Of a stretch of DNA of 64,000 nt, positions 38,219 through 47,430 are shown piece after piece. Made by a program: the position numbers and the translations under genes. Each line of letters starts with the position of its first letter. Positions within the stretch are counted from its first letter, which is position 1. The notes under the pieces are model-generated. The model did not search any database. It was not told the DNA's origin and saw only the letters and a program-made list of their open reading frames with translations. The DNA comes from JBBSAT01 sp044223665 (lineage in GTDB: Bacteria; Myxococcota_A; Polyangia; Polyangiales; Sandaracinaceae). The stretch spans positions 12,320 through 76,319 of the forward strand of contig JBGALT010000018.1 in NCBI GenBank assembly GCA_044223665.1, in the 5' to 3' direction.

Positions 38219-39337
38219 TCACGGGCCCGCCGAGACGTAGACGTGATCCCAGGCCATGCGGTCGGGACGCGTTCGTGCGGCCGGGCCGCCGCCCCAGGTC
38301 GGGCTCAGGTGCATCTGTCCCCAGAGCGCGTGCGTCTGCGCGGTGGACGAGTCGCGGAGGTAGACGTCGGTGTGGTGCATCACCAGCGTCCCGTCGATCC
38401 ACCACGACACCTCACCGTTCGTGGCGTCGACGTCCGAGACGCGCACGAGCATCTCGTGGTGCTGCCAGACGCCGGCGAGCAGCGGGCGCGGCGGCCCCGA
38501 GGTCGTGCGCATGGCCCGGCTCGTGAGCCCCGCGGGCATGTCGCGGTTCTCGTAGTGCATCTCGGCGCGGTACGTCGGTCGCGTGGAGAGAGCGCACTGC
38601 GAGGGCCCACAGCCGTTCGCGCTCGGCACGCAGCCGTCGCCGGCGATGATGGGGATCAGCGATCCCGCACCGTTCGGAGGCAGACCACCGACCCGGATGA
38701 AGAGCAGCTTCGTCGACGTGTGGTGGCCCTCCCAACCCGTCGCGTCCCCGAAGCGCAGCCAGACCGAGAAGTAGAGCGCGTCGTGCTCGGGCGCGATGGT
38801 GGCCAGCTCTCGCCCCTCCAGCGTGAGCGGGGCCGTGCCGCCCCAGCACCCGCTCCGGTACGTCCACTCCCACGTTCCCGGCGCCGAGAAGGGAGCCGTC
38901 GGGTCCATCGTCGCCGTGCGCGTCGTCGAGCTCATCTGCCAGAAGCCGGCGAGCACCCCGGGGTCACCCACGGTTGCGCGCCCCATCACCGGCGGAAACG
39001 CATCGCAGGCGTTCTCCAGGATGCGAACGAAGCCCGGCGGCTCGTGCGGGTGCGCGGACGATGCGCCGCCATCGGGCGCGGCGGCGTCGGTCGTGCTCGC
39101 GGCATCGATCGCGGCCGCGTCGAGCGCACGGCCTGCGTCGTCTGCGCCCGCGTCGTCCGTCGCCGACGCGTCGCTGCCCGGCGCATCGCTTCCGGGGGCG
39201 GCGTCGCGCGGCGTCGATCCGTCGGCCGCGAGAGGCCCGGCGTCGACCGCGACGCGCGCATCGACGCCCGATCCGCCGGCCGGGGCACAGCCGCCCGCGG
39301 ACCAGAGCCCGAGCACGATCGCGCTCGCGGCGAGCAT
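38219..39337 (-). CDS. Lectin/lyase-like secreted lipoprotein
   Basis: A 372-aa protein. The ATG at 39335-39337 gives MLAASAIVLGLWSAGGC with a lipobox; upstream codons to 39427 are Arg-rich and less likely. A 70-residue stalk of DA/DAG repeats follows. The C-terminal 260 residues look like a concanavalin-type beta-sandwich: ALYFSVWLRFGDATGWEGHHTSTKLLFIR, HYENRDMPAG, WQHHEMLVRVSDVD, EVSWWIDGTLVMHH. Such folds occur in polysaccharide lyases and carbohydrate-binding modules, but I see no definite catalytic set. Related palindromes lie near both ends of the gene. Confidence 0.6.
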   Translation of the reverse strand: MLAASAIVLGLWSAGGCAPAGGSGVDARVAVDAGPLAADGSTPRDAAPGSDAPGSDASATDDAGADDAGRALDAAAIDAASTTDAAAPDGGASSAHPHEPPGFVRILENACDAFPPVMGRATVGDPGVLAGFWQMSSTTRTATMDPTAPFSAPGTWEWTYRSGCWGGTAPLTLEGRELATIAPEHDALYFSVWLRFGDATGWEGHHTSTKLLFIRVGGLPPNGAGSLIPIIAGDGCVPSANGCGPSQCALSTRPTYRAEMHYENRDMPAGLTSRAMRTTSGPPRPLLAGVWQHHEMLVRVSDVDATNGEVSWWIDGTLVMHHTDVYLRDSSTAQTHALWGQMHLSPTWGGGPAARTRPDRMAWDHVYVSAGP

Positions 39338-39507
39338 CGTGCGCCGGCGGCACGACGGCACGCGTGTGCGCTCGCAGGATGAGGAAGGTCCTCGCAGAAG
39401 ACGGGGTCCCGATCGTCGCGTCGCCATGCACGAGCGTCGAGCAAGGTGCGGACCGCGCCGGATTCACGCGCATTCGCGGTGGTCACGTCGCGAGACGGCA
39501 CCCGACG

Positions 39508-39534
39508 GGTGCCCGGGAACCGCGGTGGTTCCGG
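39508..39534 (+). repeat. Dispersed intergenic palindrome (copy b)
   Basis: GGTGCCCGGGAACCGCGGTG followed by GTTCCGG. GGAACC and GGTTCC form a 6-bp inverted repeat around GCGGT. It lies between two secreted-protein genes. Confidence 0.5.
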
Positions 39535-39541
39535 TACGCGC

Positions 39542-41350
39542 TCACGGCGCGTCGCTACGCGCGCCCCGCCCGCCGCAGGGGCCGCTCGCTCGGACGCGAT
39601 AGTCGCCGGCGTCGTAGTCGACGAAGACCGAGTGGGGGTCGGCCTGCACGACGCTGGCCCCGTGGTGGCCGAAGGTGGCGCGGGCCTCGTCGAGGGTCAG
39701 CCAGGCGATGTTCCAACCGCTCGGGGTCGGGCAGTAGCGGCTGAGCGCGATGAAGCGCGGGTGGGTCGTCACGAAGCACTCGCGATCGAACGTGCTCGCG
39801 GCGAGCTCGCTCGCTCCGAGGTCGGCGGGCATGCATCCCGTGTCGGGAAACCCGGCCTCCGCGCCGCTCCTGCTGCTGTAGCCGGAGGTGTTGTAGCTGG
39901 CCATCGACGCGTCACTGTTCAGGCCGACGACGACGTTGTCCGTCACGGTCTGACCGTCCCCGTGGACGTCGAAGGTGAAGACGGTCGTCATCCCCACGAG
40001 CGTGTTGAAGCGGGCCACGAAGTGCCGCCCGGCGATCATGGCGACGGGCGGGCTCGTGTCGCCGCCGAAGCCGCCGACGTGAGCGCCTCCGCGCGCCGCC
40101 CACACCGTGTTGTGCTCGAAGGTGAGGTTGGACGGTGACCACTGACCGAGCATCCGCACGTCGTGGATCGTGTTCTCGCTGACCTCGACCGGGCCCGTCG
40201 TGGGGTTCTTGAAGAAGAACGCGGAGGGCACGTCGTGGATCAGGTTGTTCCGGATGACGAGGCGGCCGTTTCCACCGCAGCCGCCGAAGGGCATCACGTA
40301 GCTCTCGCAGCTGAGCGTGGTGACCGCGCCGAAGTGCTGCGCGTCGGTGGTGGTGCGCCAGTCGAGCACGCCCGCTGCGCCTTCGTCGACCGACAGGTCG
40401 TGGAGGATGTTCGACTCGAGGGTGATCTCGGCGGGGCCGCCCCAGTCGCCCCGGTCGATGCGGACCAGGCCGATGTTCGCGCTCCGCGGGCCCGTGACGG
40501 CGTAGATCTCGCTGCGCCGGAGGACGACGTGGTGGGTCTGCTCGATGGGCGCGCCGCTCGGGCCGCGAGCGCCGCCGGCGACGAGGACGGCGTTGCCCCG
40601 GACGGTCAGGTCCTCGATGTTCCAGTCGTGGGTGTCGGCGCCGGACGTCCCGATGCCGATGCCGCCCGTGCCGTCGGCGCATGCGCGCTCTCCGGGGTAG
40701 CTGCGCACCGTGATCGGCGCGCTGCTCGTGCCGTTCGGCGTGGCCCAGCTCTCGTTCGTCGACCACGCCGGGGTCTGCACGCGACCGAGCTGGAGCAGGC
40801 GCCGAACGACGCCACGGGAGGGATCGCCCCACGCCTGCGCGGCGACGACGTAGGAGTGCGCGCGTCCGTAGACGCCCCCGCGGAGATAGATGACGTCGCC
40901 GGGCCCCGCGCCACGGACCGCTTGCTGCGGTCGCAAGAGAGGATCGGCGAACGTGCCCGCGGCGTCGTCGTGCCCGTCGATCGCGACGTACCAGCAACGC
41001 GCCGGTGGGACGGCCTCGCAGAGGCCGGCCGGCGTAGAGGGCGACGCACGCGCGGGCCGCTCGGCGTCCGCACAGCCCACGACCGGGGCCGTCCCCGGCG
41101 GGCCTCCGGGGACATCGCCGGTCGGCGGCGGCGTCGCCGCGTCGCTCGTCGCCGCATCCGCTGCGCTCCCGTCGAGTGCCGCATCTTCACCGGAGACGGC
41201 CCCATCCGCCGTCGCACCGTCGACGCGCGACCCAACGTCGGGGAAGTCGCCGTCGCCGAGCCCGCCATCGGGCCGTGCGTCGCTCGCCTGTGCTCCACAG
41301 CCGACGAGGACGAAGAGGAAGGTGCCGAGCTGGACGCGCGTCATGCGCAT
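39542..41350 (-). CDS. Parallel beta-helix lipoprotein
   Basis: A 602-aa lipoprotein (MRMTRVQLGTFLFVLVGC). After an Asp/Ala stalk, the motif CWYVAIDGHDDAAGTFADPL matches the DUF1565-type start of right-handed beta-helix proteins, followed by GDVIYLRGGVYG. Repeated coil strands include NIEDLTVRGNAVLV, EITLESNILHDLS, RLVIRNNLIHDV, PVEVSENTIHDVR and NLTFEHNTVWAA. Proteins of this shape are usually polysaccharide lyases or adhesins. The catalytic residues are not identifiable. The ATG at 41350 or 41344 may be used. Confidence 0.72.
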   Translation of the reverse strand: MRMTRVQLGTFLFVLVGCGAQASDARPDGGLGDGDFPDVGSRVDGATADGAVSGEDAALDGSAADAATSDAATPPPTGDVPGGPPGTAPVVGCADAERPARASPSTPAGLCEAVPPARCWYVAIDGHDDAAGTFADPLLRPQQAVRGAGPGDVIYLRGGVYGRAHSYVVAAQAWGDPSRGVVRRLLQLGRVQTPAWSTNESWATPNGTSSAPITVRSYPGERACADGTGGIGIGTSGADTHDWNIEDLTVRGNAVLVAGGARGPSGAPIEQTHHVVLRRSEIYAVTGPRSANIGLVRIDRGDWGGPAEITLESNILHDLSVDEGAAGVLDWRTTTDAQHFGAVTTLSCESYVMPFGGCGGNGRLVIRNNLIHDVPSAFFFKNPTTGPVEVSENTIHDVRMLGQWSPSNLTFEHNTVWAARGGAHVGGFGGDTSPPVAMIAGRHFVARFNTLVGMTTVFTFDVHGDGQTVTDNVVVGLNSDASMASYNTSGYSSRSGAEAGFPDTGCMPADLGASELAASTFDRECFVTTHPRFIALSRYCPTPSGWNIAWLTLDEARATFGHHGASVVQADPHSVFVDYDAGDYRVRASGPCGGRGARSDAP

Positions 41351-41416
41351 CCACGCAGCAATGGCCGCGCCAGCCGCCGTGCGACGCTCGCGGTTCTGGC
41401 GCGCGCGGGAGTGCGG

Positions 41417-43126
41417 TCAGTTGTCGATCAGCGCGACGAATCCGTCGTCGGGCGAGCTCGACGTCGACCAGGCCGCGCCGGGCGAGGTCGGGATGCTCGT
41501 CGACTGCGTCACCGTCGCGATCCCCACACGCCCGTCGCCCGTGAGCGCGATGCCGCCCACGTGCTCCGAGGTCGATCCACCGTCCGCGAGGCTGCCTCCG
41601 ACGTAGGTGCTGAAGGTCGTGGTCGTTCCTCGACCGCAGGCGACGTACACGTCGTAGTCGCCGTGCGCCGTGAGACCCGAGGCGGGCGCGGTGTCTGCGA
41701 GATCGGGGCTCTTCGTCTGCATCAGCACGCAGTACGACCCGTCCGAGCTCGTCGCGATCGCGCGCGCGTAGTCGTCGTACGAAGTGCCGTTGGCTCCGTC
41801 CACGCAGCGGATGACTCCTTGATCCGGAGGAGTCAGAGCGAGGAGGTTGTTCGCGCGCAACTGGATCACCGCGACCGCAGTCCCACGAAGGCCGGTGCAC
41901 AGCTCCGTGCTCTGGGTCGAGACCGCGAGCAGCAAGTTCCCGTTGTTGTCGAGGGCGAGCGAGTGCGACTCGACCCGCTCGTTCGAGGTGCCGCCGTGCC
42001 AGTGGCAGACCGTCGACATGCCGGTGGCGACGTCGGCGGACCAGGCGAGGACCTCCTGGCCGCCCGTGGTCCTCGTGCAGGTCCCGACGGCGAGCGAGCC
42101 GGTGCTCGCGGCGACGAACACCTGCGTGCCCGACACGGCGAGAGATCCGGTGAGCTCGGAGCCAGTTCCACCTACCCACGCGGCCCAGGGAACCGAAGCG
42201 CCGTCGGGCTGGAGCCGAACGACGGCGAGCTCCCCGGCACCGGCCCGGGTCCCGCGCATCGTGAAAGGCAAGTTGCCGGTGGTCGACACGAGCGCGAAGA
42301 CCGTCCCGTCCGTCGACACCACGTCCAGATCGTCGACCGAGTCGTCACTCGCGTCGCCGCCGACGTAGGTGAGGTACGCGACGTTCCCGGAGAAATCGAG
42401 CCGCGCGACGAAGCCCTCGCGATTGCCGGCGGTGCCGAAGCTCTGATCCGCTGCGCCGGAGGTCGTCACGCCGGGTGAGAGCGTGTGGCCCCCCACCACG
42501 ATGGCCCACGGCGTCGCGTGCTCGTCGATGGCGACCGACGTCGCCTCGTCGTCCATCGCGCCGGGCAGGCACCGGAGCCACGCGAGCGTGCCGTCGGCGG
42601 CGAAGCGCGCCACCCACGCGTCTCGCCCTCCCGCCTCGCAGCCCGTTCCGAGATCGCTCGTGAGCGTGCTGCCGACGACGATCACGGATCCGTCCGACGC
42701 GATCGCCACGTCCGTCGCCTCGTCACTGCCCGACCCGGCGACGTAGGTGGCGAACGTGCGAGCGGGCGGGCCCGCGTCGGGCATCCACGCATCCGGGCTC
42801 GACGCGTCGGGGGCATCGGGCGAGGCCGCGTCGGTCCCCGCGTCCCACGGAACGCCGGTGTCGACGACGATGGACGTGTCCACGCTCCACGCGTCCGGCG
42901 TGCTCGCGTCGGCGCCATGCGCGTCGGGGTGCGCGGCGTCGGGGACGTCGAAGGCAGGGAAACCGCAGCGACCGCTCTCGCAGAGGCGTCCCGTCGGGCA
43001 ATCTCGATCGGTGCTGCACGGGATCGTGTGGCCGATCGCGCAGCCCGACACCGTCAGCAGCGAGAACACGAGGACAGCGACGCGACGATCGTTCGAGCTC
43101 ATGCACTCCCGAGCAGCAACGCGCAT
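41417..43126 (-). CDS. SBBP-type beta-propeller lipoprotein
   Basis: About 569 aa. The lipobox is LLTVSGC. Next comes a small Cys module (CSTDRDCPTGRLCESGRC), a DA-rich stalk, and then repeats beginning TYVAGSGSDEATDVAIASDGSVIVVG. Similar units follow (YLTYVGGDASDDSVDDLDVVS, WVGGTGSELTGSLAVSGTQVFVA, TYVGGSLADGG...GGIALTGDGRVGIA), as in SBBP-repeat propeller proteins. It is probably displayed on the surface. I favour the ATG at 43126, because TAGTAT lies 10 bases upstream; an ATG at 43102 is the alternative. Confidence 0.7.
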   Translation of the reverse strand: MRVAARECMSSNDRRVAVLVFSLLTVSGCAIGHTIPCSTDRDCPTGRLCESGRCGFPAFDVPDAAHPDAHGADASTPDAWSVDTSIVVDTGVPWDAGTDAASPDAPDASSPDAWMPDAGPPARTFATYVAGSGSDEATDVAIASDGSVIVVGSTLTSDLGTGCEAGGRDAWVARFAADGTLAWLRCLPGAMDDEATSVAIDEHATPWAIVVGGHTLSPGVTTSGAADQSFGTAGNREGFVARLDFSGNVAYLTYVGGDASDDSVDDLDVVSTDGTVFALVSTTGNLPFTMRGTRAGAGELAVVRLQPDGASVPWAAWVGGTGSELTGSLAVSGTQVFVAASTGSLAVGTCTRTTGGQEVLAWSADVATGMSTVCHWHGGTSNERVESHSLALDNNGNLLLAVSTQSTELCTGLRGTAVAVIQLRANNLLALTPPDQGVIRCVDGANGTSYDDYARAIATSSDGSYCVLMQTKSPDLADTAPASGLTAHGDYDVYVACGRGTTTTFSTYVGGSLADGGSTSEHVGGIALTGDGRVGIATVTQSTSIPTSPGAAWSTSSSPDDGFVALIDN

Positions 43127-43136
43127 GCCCACCAAG

Positions 43137-43142
43137 ATACTA
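43137..43142 (-). promoter_or_regulatory. Putative -10 box before the beta-propeller lipoprotein
   Basis: TAGTAT on the minus strand, 10 bases before the ATG at 43126. It would give a very short leader of about 3 bases. Confidence 0.35.
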
Positions 43143-43210
43143 CCGGAGCGCCACGGGTCGGAGGGACGTGGGCCCGGCGGCCTCGAAGAACCGTGCTTCC
43201 CGGCGTGGGG

Positions 43211-43239
43211 GCCAGAACCGCGACGGTTCCCGGGAACCC
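43211..43239 (-). repeat. Dispersed intergenic palindrome (copy c)
   Basis: On the minus strand CCCGGGAACCGTCGCGGTTC continues into TGG. GAACCG and CGGTTC form a perfect 6-bp inverted repeat around a CGA/TCG centre. It lies in opposite orientation to copies a and b, between divergent secreted-protein genes. Confidence 0.5.
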
Positions 43240-43319
43240 TGCGCGTCCCACCCCGCACCGAACATCGCCGGCCCGTGCGGTGAGCGCGAGAGGGCACGCG
43301 GGTTGCTGCTCGCCCGCAC

Positions 43320-44480
43320 ATGCACAAGCTGCTCGCCCTCTTCACCGTCTTCGCCATCGGCTGCACCGGTGTCTCGTTCGCCGTCTCGCCGAGCGACGTG
43401 TCCCGACGAGACGCAGGACCCGATCGCCCGCGCGACGGTGGCCGCGACGCGAGCGTCCGGGACGCCGCGAGCCCCGTCGATGCGAGCTGGAGCGTCGATG
43501 CCGCACGCGCGGTCGACGCGACCCGGCCCGACGCATTCGCCGCCGACGCCGGCTCGGGCGCGGGCTCGCCGCTCGGGACCGTCACCGTGCTCGACACCAC
43601 GTGCGCGGTCGGCAGCTTCGCGCCGACGCGGACCGTCTGCCGCGACGTGCGCGTCACCTGTCCGGGCCTGGCACCGATCGACGCTCAGGTGCGCGAGACC
43701 TCGCCCGCCCCGAGCGCCGTCGAGCGCGGCACCATCATCGTCGGCACCGGCGGCACCGGCACGAGCTTCTACGCGACGGGCTCCGGCACGTTGCTCACGC
43801 GCCTCTCGAACGCGGGGTTTCGCGTCGTCGACCGGCAGTGGGCGTCGCCGTGGGAGAGCGGCTCGGCCGGGATGGCGGCCCAGTCCTGTCGCTACGCGAC
43901 GCTCGCGACGTGGGTGCACGACCACCTCCTGCAGAGCGGAGCGCTCTGTGCGACGGGCAACTCGGGAGGCTCGGCGGAGATCGCGTACGCCCTGTCCCAC
44001 TGGGACCGCGAGACGATCCTCGACTTCGCCGTGCTGACCGGGGGCCCGCCGATGTCTCGCCTCGACGTGGGCTGCCTCCACGACGATCCGAGCTGGGACG
44101 CGACGTGCCGCGCCTACTTTCGGTCTGCCGGGAGCTGCGCCGCGCCGAGCTGCGTGTTCACGAACGGCCCGATGCAGCTGATCGACTCGGCCTACGCCCC
44201 CGATCGGCCCTGCGCGACCCGGAGCGGGCCGCGCGTGCCGGATCTCGCGCTCGACGGGAACCTCACGGTGCCCGGCGTCGACCTCGCGTATCGGACGCCG
44301 CTCCACTTCGTGTTCGGGTCGAACGACTGCACCGAGGCGTTGCCGTTCGGAATGGCGTTCCGCGACGCGGTGACGAGCCCCGTCACCTCCGAGGTCGCAG
44401 CTTCGACCCCTCACGCCGTCGAGAGCACCACCGCCGGACAGAACGCGATCTTCTCCGCGATGACGACGAGCTGCCGATAG
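43320..44480 (+). CDS. Secreted alpha/beta-hydrolase-like lipoprotein
   Basis: A 386-aa protein starting MHKLLALFTVFAIGC, a lipobox signal, followed by an Asp/Ala/Arg stalk. The catalytic region has a nucleophile elbow TGNSGGSAEIAYAL (GxSxG), with an oxyanion-side GTIIVGTGGTGTSFY and a late PLHFVFGSNDC that could supply the acid. A final His is plausible in STPHAVES. It is probably a surface esterase. Many paired cysteines suggest a disulfide-stabilised exported enzyme. Substrate unknown. Confidence 0.65.
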   Translation: MHKLLALFTVFAIGCTGVSFAVSPSDVSRRDAGPDRPRDGGRDASVRDAASPVDASWSVDAARAVDATRPDAFAADAGSGAGSPLGTVTVLDTTCAVGSFAPTRTVCRDVRVTCPGLAPIDAQVRETSPAPSAVERGTIIVGTGGTGTSFYATGSGTLLTRLSNAGFRVVDRQWASPWESGSAGMAAQSCRYATLATWVHDHLLQSGALCATGNSGGSAEIAYALSHWDRETILDFAVLTGGPPMSRLDVGCLHDDPSWDATCRAYFRSAGSCAAPSCVFTNGPMQLIDSAYAPDRPCATRSGPRVPDLALDGNLTVPGVDLAYRTPLHFVFGSNDCTEALPFGMAFRDAVTSPVTSEVAASTPHAVESTTAGQNAIFSAMTTSCR

Positions 44481-44509
44481 ACGAGCTCGGCCGCGGCGGC
44501 CGCGGCCCC

Positions 44510-44992
44510 TCAGGAAGCCGGAACCGCGACCACGATGGTCGCCGAGGCGGAGCGCTCCCCGGTCGTGTGCGCGGCATCCAGGCGCAGGCAGTACGACTGC
44601 CCGGCCGGCAGGCCCGCGGCGGTGATCACGGCGGGCAGCGAGCTCGTGCGGCCCGCGAGCTCGGCCGACGGCCACGTGGCCGCGCCCGCCGCGTCGAGGT
44701 CGAAGGCCGCATCGCAGCCGAGCGGCGCCGACCCGGCCGCCACCGACGCTGCCCGCAGCTCCCATCGCGTGATCGTCGACGTGTCGCCCGAGACGCCCAC
44801 GTCGAGCGTCACGGTCGTCGCCGTCACGGACGAGGCCGCGAGCCCGATCGTCGCCGGCCCGCGCGGATCGCAGCGATGGGTCGGGCTGCAGAGCTCGCCG
44901 CCGCCGCAGGGGCACGGGTAGTCGTGGATGTCCGTCTGGACGACGCAGCCACCGAGCAAGGCGAAGACGAGTGCGAGACGAGCGTGACCCAT
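44510..44992 (-). CDS. Small FnIII-like lipoprotein
   Basis: A 160-aa lipoprotein (MGHARLALVFALLGGC). After a Cys-rich knot (YPCPCGGGELCSPTHRC) comes a single beta-sandwich (ATTVTLDVGVSGDTSTITRWELRA ... GLPAGQSYCLRLDA), resembling a fibronectin type III domain. No enzyme motif is visible. It is convergent with the hydrolase gene and divergent from the sigma54 activator gene. Confidence 0.6.
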   Translation of the reverse strand: MGHARLALVFALLGGCVVQTDIHDYPCPCGGGELCSPTHRCDPRGPATIGLAASSVTATTVTLDVGVSGDTSTITRWELRAASVAAGSAPLGCDAAFDLDAAGAATWPSAELAGRTSSLPAVITAAGLPAGQSYCLRLDAAHTTGERSASATIVVAVPAS

Positions 44993-45063
44993 GCGACCGA
45001 GTGCCGACGATTGTGCGGCGTAAGCATGCCCCCTGCCAACGGCAGCGTCCGGAACCGCCGTGA

Positions 45064-45069
45064 TATGCT
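45064..45069 (+). promoter_or_regulatory. Putative -10 box of leaderless sigma54-activator transcript
   Basis: TATGCT lies 6 bases before the GTG start at 45076. There is no Shine-Dalgarno between them. A short palindrome CTGCCAACGGCAG lies upstream at 45033-45045. Confidence 0.45.
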
Positions 45070-45075
45070 CCGCGC

Positions 45076-46479
45076 GTGTCGAGCGAGGACGGACCTCCGA
45101 GCACCGAGATCCGCCACCGAAGCGACGGCCCCGTCCTCGTCTCGCACCGGTTTCGGCTGGTGGTCGAGTCGGGCCCCGATGCCGGGCGCGAGATCGACGT
45201 CGCGGCGCCCCGGGCGTCGATCGGATCGGCGGCGAGCAACGACCTCGTGCTCGGCGATCCGGCGAGCAGCCGACAGCACTGCGAGATCGTCGTCCGCGAC
45301 GATCGCTACGTGCTCCGCGATCTGGGCTCCACCAACGGCACGTTCGTGCGCGACGTCCGGGTGCTCGAGGCGGTGCTCGAGCCCGGTGCGCGCATCGCCA
45401 TCGGGGACTCGATCATCGAGTTCGCGCCGCGGCAGCGTTTCGTCCGAGTCCCGCCTTCGGAGGCGTCGTCGTTCGGAGCGCTCGTCGGGCGCAGTGCGCC
45501 GATGCGCCAGCTCTTCGGCCTGCTCGCGCGCGTCGCACCCACCGCCCTCTCGGTCCTCGTCCTCGGCGAGACCGGCACCGGCAAGGAGCTCGTCGCTCGC
45601 GCGCTGCACGACCACAGCCCTCGACGCGGCGAGCCCTTCGTCGTCGTCGACTGCGGCGCGGTCTCGGCGACGCTGGTCGACGACGAGCTGTTCGGGCACG
45701 AGCGCGGCGCGTTCACGGGGGCCGATCGGCAGCGAATCGGCGCGTTCGAGGCGGCCCGGGGCGGCACGCTCGTGCTCGACGAGGTCGGCGAGCTGCCGCT
45801 CGAGATGCAACCGAAGCTGCTTCGCGTCCTCGAGCGTCGCGAGATCCGCCGCCTGGGCGGCCGGGCTCCGATCGAGATCGACGTCCGCATCATCGCCGCG
45901 ACGCATCGTCCCCTGCCGCAGATGGTCCGCGAAGGGACGTTTCGCGAAGACCTCTACTACCGGCTGGCGGAGGTGGCCGTCGAGATCACGCCGCTCCGCG
46001 AGCGCATCGACGACATCGCGGTGATCGCCGAGCGGATCGTCGCCGACGAGGCCGAGCGCGGAGGCCGCGTCCGGCGCATCGCTCCCGGGGCCCTCGCGCG
46101 CCTCGGAGAGCGCCGGTGGCGCGGCAACGCGCGCGAGCTCCGCAACGTGGTGCGTCGCGCCATCGCGCTCGGAACGAGCGATGTCCTGACGATCGACGAT
46201 CTCGCCGCCGCCGACGCCTTGGTGCCCGCGCCGCCGAGCGCGGCGAGCGATGCCAGAGGGCTACCCGCCTTCGAAGGGACCGACGCCCTTCCACTGGACC
46301 AAGCCCGCGAGCGCTGGGCAGCCGCGCTCGAGCCGGCGTATCTGACGAGCCTGATGCGGCGAGCCGGCGGCGATCTCGACGACGCCGCGGCGAGCGCCGG
46401 CATCCACCGCAAGTCGTTTCTTCGACTGCTCCGGCGGCACGGCATCGCTCGCCCGAGCGACACGGACGACGAGGCGTGA
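45076..46479 (+). CDS. FHA-domain sigma54-dependent transcriptional activator
   Basis: A 467-aa bacterial enhancer-binding protein. Residues 25-115 are a forkhead-associated domain (ASIGSAASNDLVLGDPASSRQHCEI, LGSTNGTFV), which binds phosphothreonine. The AAA+ domain has Walker A GETGTGKE (164-171) and the sigma54-contact loop GAFTGA (211-216). A C-terminal Fis-type helix-turn-helix follows (DDAAASAGIHRKSFLRLLRRHGI). There is no receiver domain, so activity is probably set by a Ser/Thr kinase rather than a histidine kinase. Its stop overlaps the start of the kinase gene (GTGA), which is therefore the likely partner. FHA activators are typical of Myxococcota. Confidence 0.92.
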   Translation: MSSEDGPPSTEIRHRSDGPVLVSHRFRLVVESGPDAGREIDVAAPRASIGSAASNDLVLGDPASSRQHCEIVVRDDRYVLRDLGSTNGTFVRDVRVLEAVLEPGARIAIGDSIIEFAPRQRFVRVPPSEASSFGALVGRSAPMRQLFGLLARVAPTALSVLVLGETGTGKELVARALHDHSPRRGEPFVVVDCGAVSATLVDDELFGHERGAFTGADRQRIGAFEAARGGTLVLDEVGELPLEMQPKLLRVLERREIRRLGGRAPIEIDVRIIAATHRPLPQMVREGTFREDLYYRLAEVAVEITPLRERIDDIAVIAERIVADEAERGGRVRRIAPGALARLGERRWRGNARELRNVVRRAIALGTSDVLTIDDLAAADALVPAPPSAASDARGLPAFEGTDALPLDQARERWAAALEPAYLTSLMRRAGGDLDDAAASAGIHRKSFLRLLRRHGIARPSDTDDEA

Positions 46480-47357
46480 GCCTGCGCCACGCCGAGCTCG
46501 AGTGCATCGAGGCGCTCGCCCTCGGAGGCGCCTCGGAGGTCCATCTCGCGCGGCGCCGGCTCGCCGACGGACGCTTCCAGCGCGTGGTCGTCAAACGAGC
46601 ACGCGAGCCCGACGACGTCGAGCACGCGCTGCTGCTCCGGGACGAAGGACGCCTGCTCGCGCGGCTCTCGCACCCGGGCGTGATCGGTCTCGTCTCGTCC
46701 GGAGAGGACGCACGCGGGCCGTTCCTCGTGCTCGACCACGTCGATGGCGTGACCTTGCGCCGGCTGACGCTCGCCGCGCGCGGGTCGAGCGCGCCTGCCC
46801 TCCTCGTGGGGCGAGTCTTGCTCGACGTCGCCGAAGCGCTCACGTACCTGCACGACCAGGCCGACCCCGTCGTGCATCGGGACCTGACGCCGTCGAACGT
46901 GCTCGCCGACGTCGCCGGCCACGCGCGCCTCATCGACTTCGGCATCGCCTACGCCGGTGGCCGCGTGTACGAGACGGGCACCGGCGTCATCAAGGGCACG
47001 ATCGGCTACATGGCGCCCGAGCAGCTCGAGGGTCGCTCGGACGCGGGCAGCGCGACCGACGTATTCGCGCTCGGGGTCTGCGCGCACGAGGCGCTCGCCG
47101 GGCGTCACCCGTTCCTGCCCGTCGACCCTCTCACGCTCGAGCGCCGCGTCCGTGGCGCGGAGTTCCCGCCGCTCGGCGGCCGTGTGGCGGTGCCGGCCGC
47201 GCTGGCGGCCATGCTCGATCGCGCTCTCGCACCGGATCCGGCAGCGCGCCCGAGGGCACGCGAGGTCGCGGACGCCCTGCGCCCGTGGGTCGGCGGGGTC
47301 TCGCGCGCCGACGTCGGAGCGCTCGTCGTGCGCTCGCAGCTCGCACCGGCTCTCTAG
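46476..47357 (+). CDS. Soluble Ser/Thr protein kinase
   Basis: A 293-aa Hanks-type kinase with little outside the catalytic domain. The ATP lysine is in RVVVKRA. The catalytic loop is HRDLTPSN (Asp136) and DFG is at 154-156, followed by GTIGYMAPEQLEG. The usual Gly-rich loop is weak (LGGASEV). No transmembrane segment or sensor domain is present. The GTG start overlaps the stop of the FHA activator gene, so the two form a translationally coupled pair and the FHA domain is the obvious target. Confidence 0.9.
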   Translation: MSLRHAELECIEALALGGASEVHLARRRLADGRFQRVVVKRAREPDDVEHALLLRDEGRLLARLSHPGVIGLVSSGEDARGPFLVLDHVDGVTLRRLTLAARGSSAPALLVGRVLLDVAEALTYLHDQADPVVHRDLTPSNVLADVAGHARLIDFGIAYAGGRVYETGTGVIKGTIGYMAPEQLEGRSDAGSATDVFALGVCAHEALAGRHPFLPVDPLTLERRVRGAEFPPLGGRVAVPAALAAMLDRALAPDPAARPRAREVADALRPWVGGVSRADVGALVVRSQLAPAL

Positions 47358-47430
47358 GGCCCGCATGCGAAGAGGATCGGCGACGCCGCGCGAGCGCCGG
47401 GCTCGGGGCGGGCTCGGCGCGGGCGCTCGC

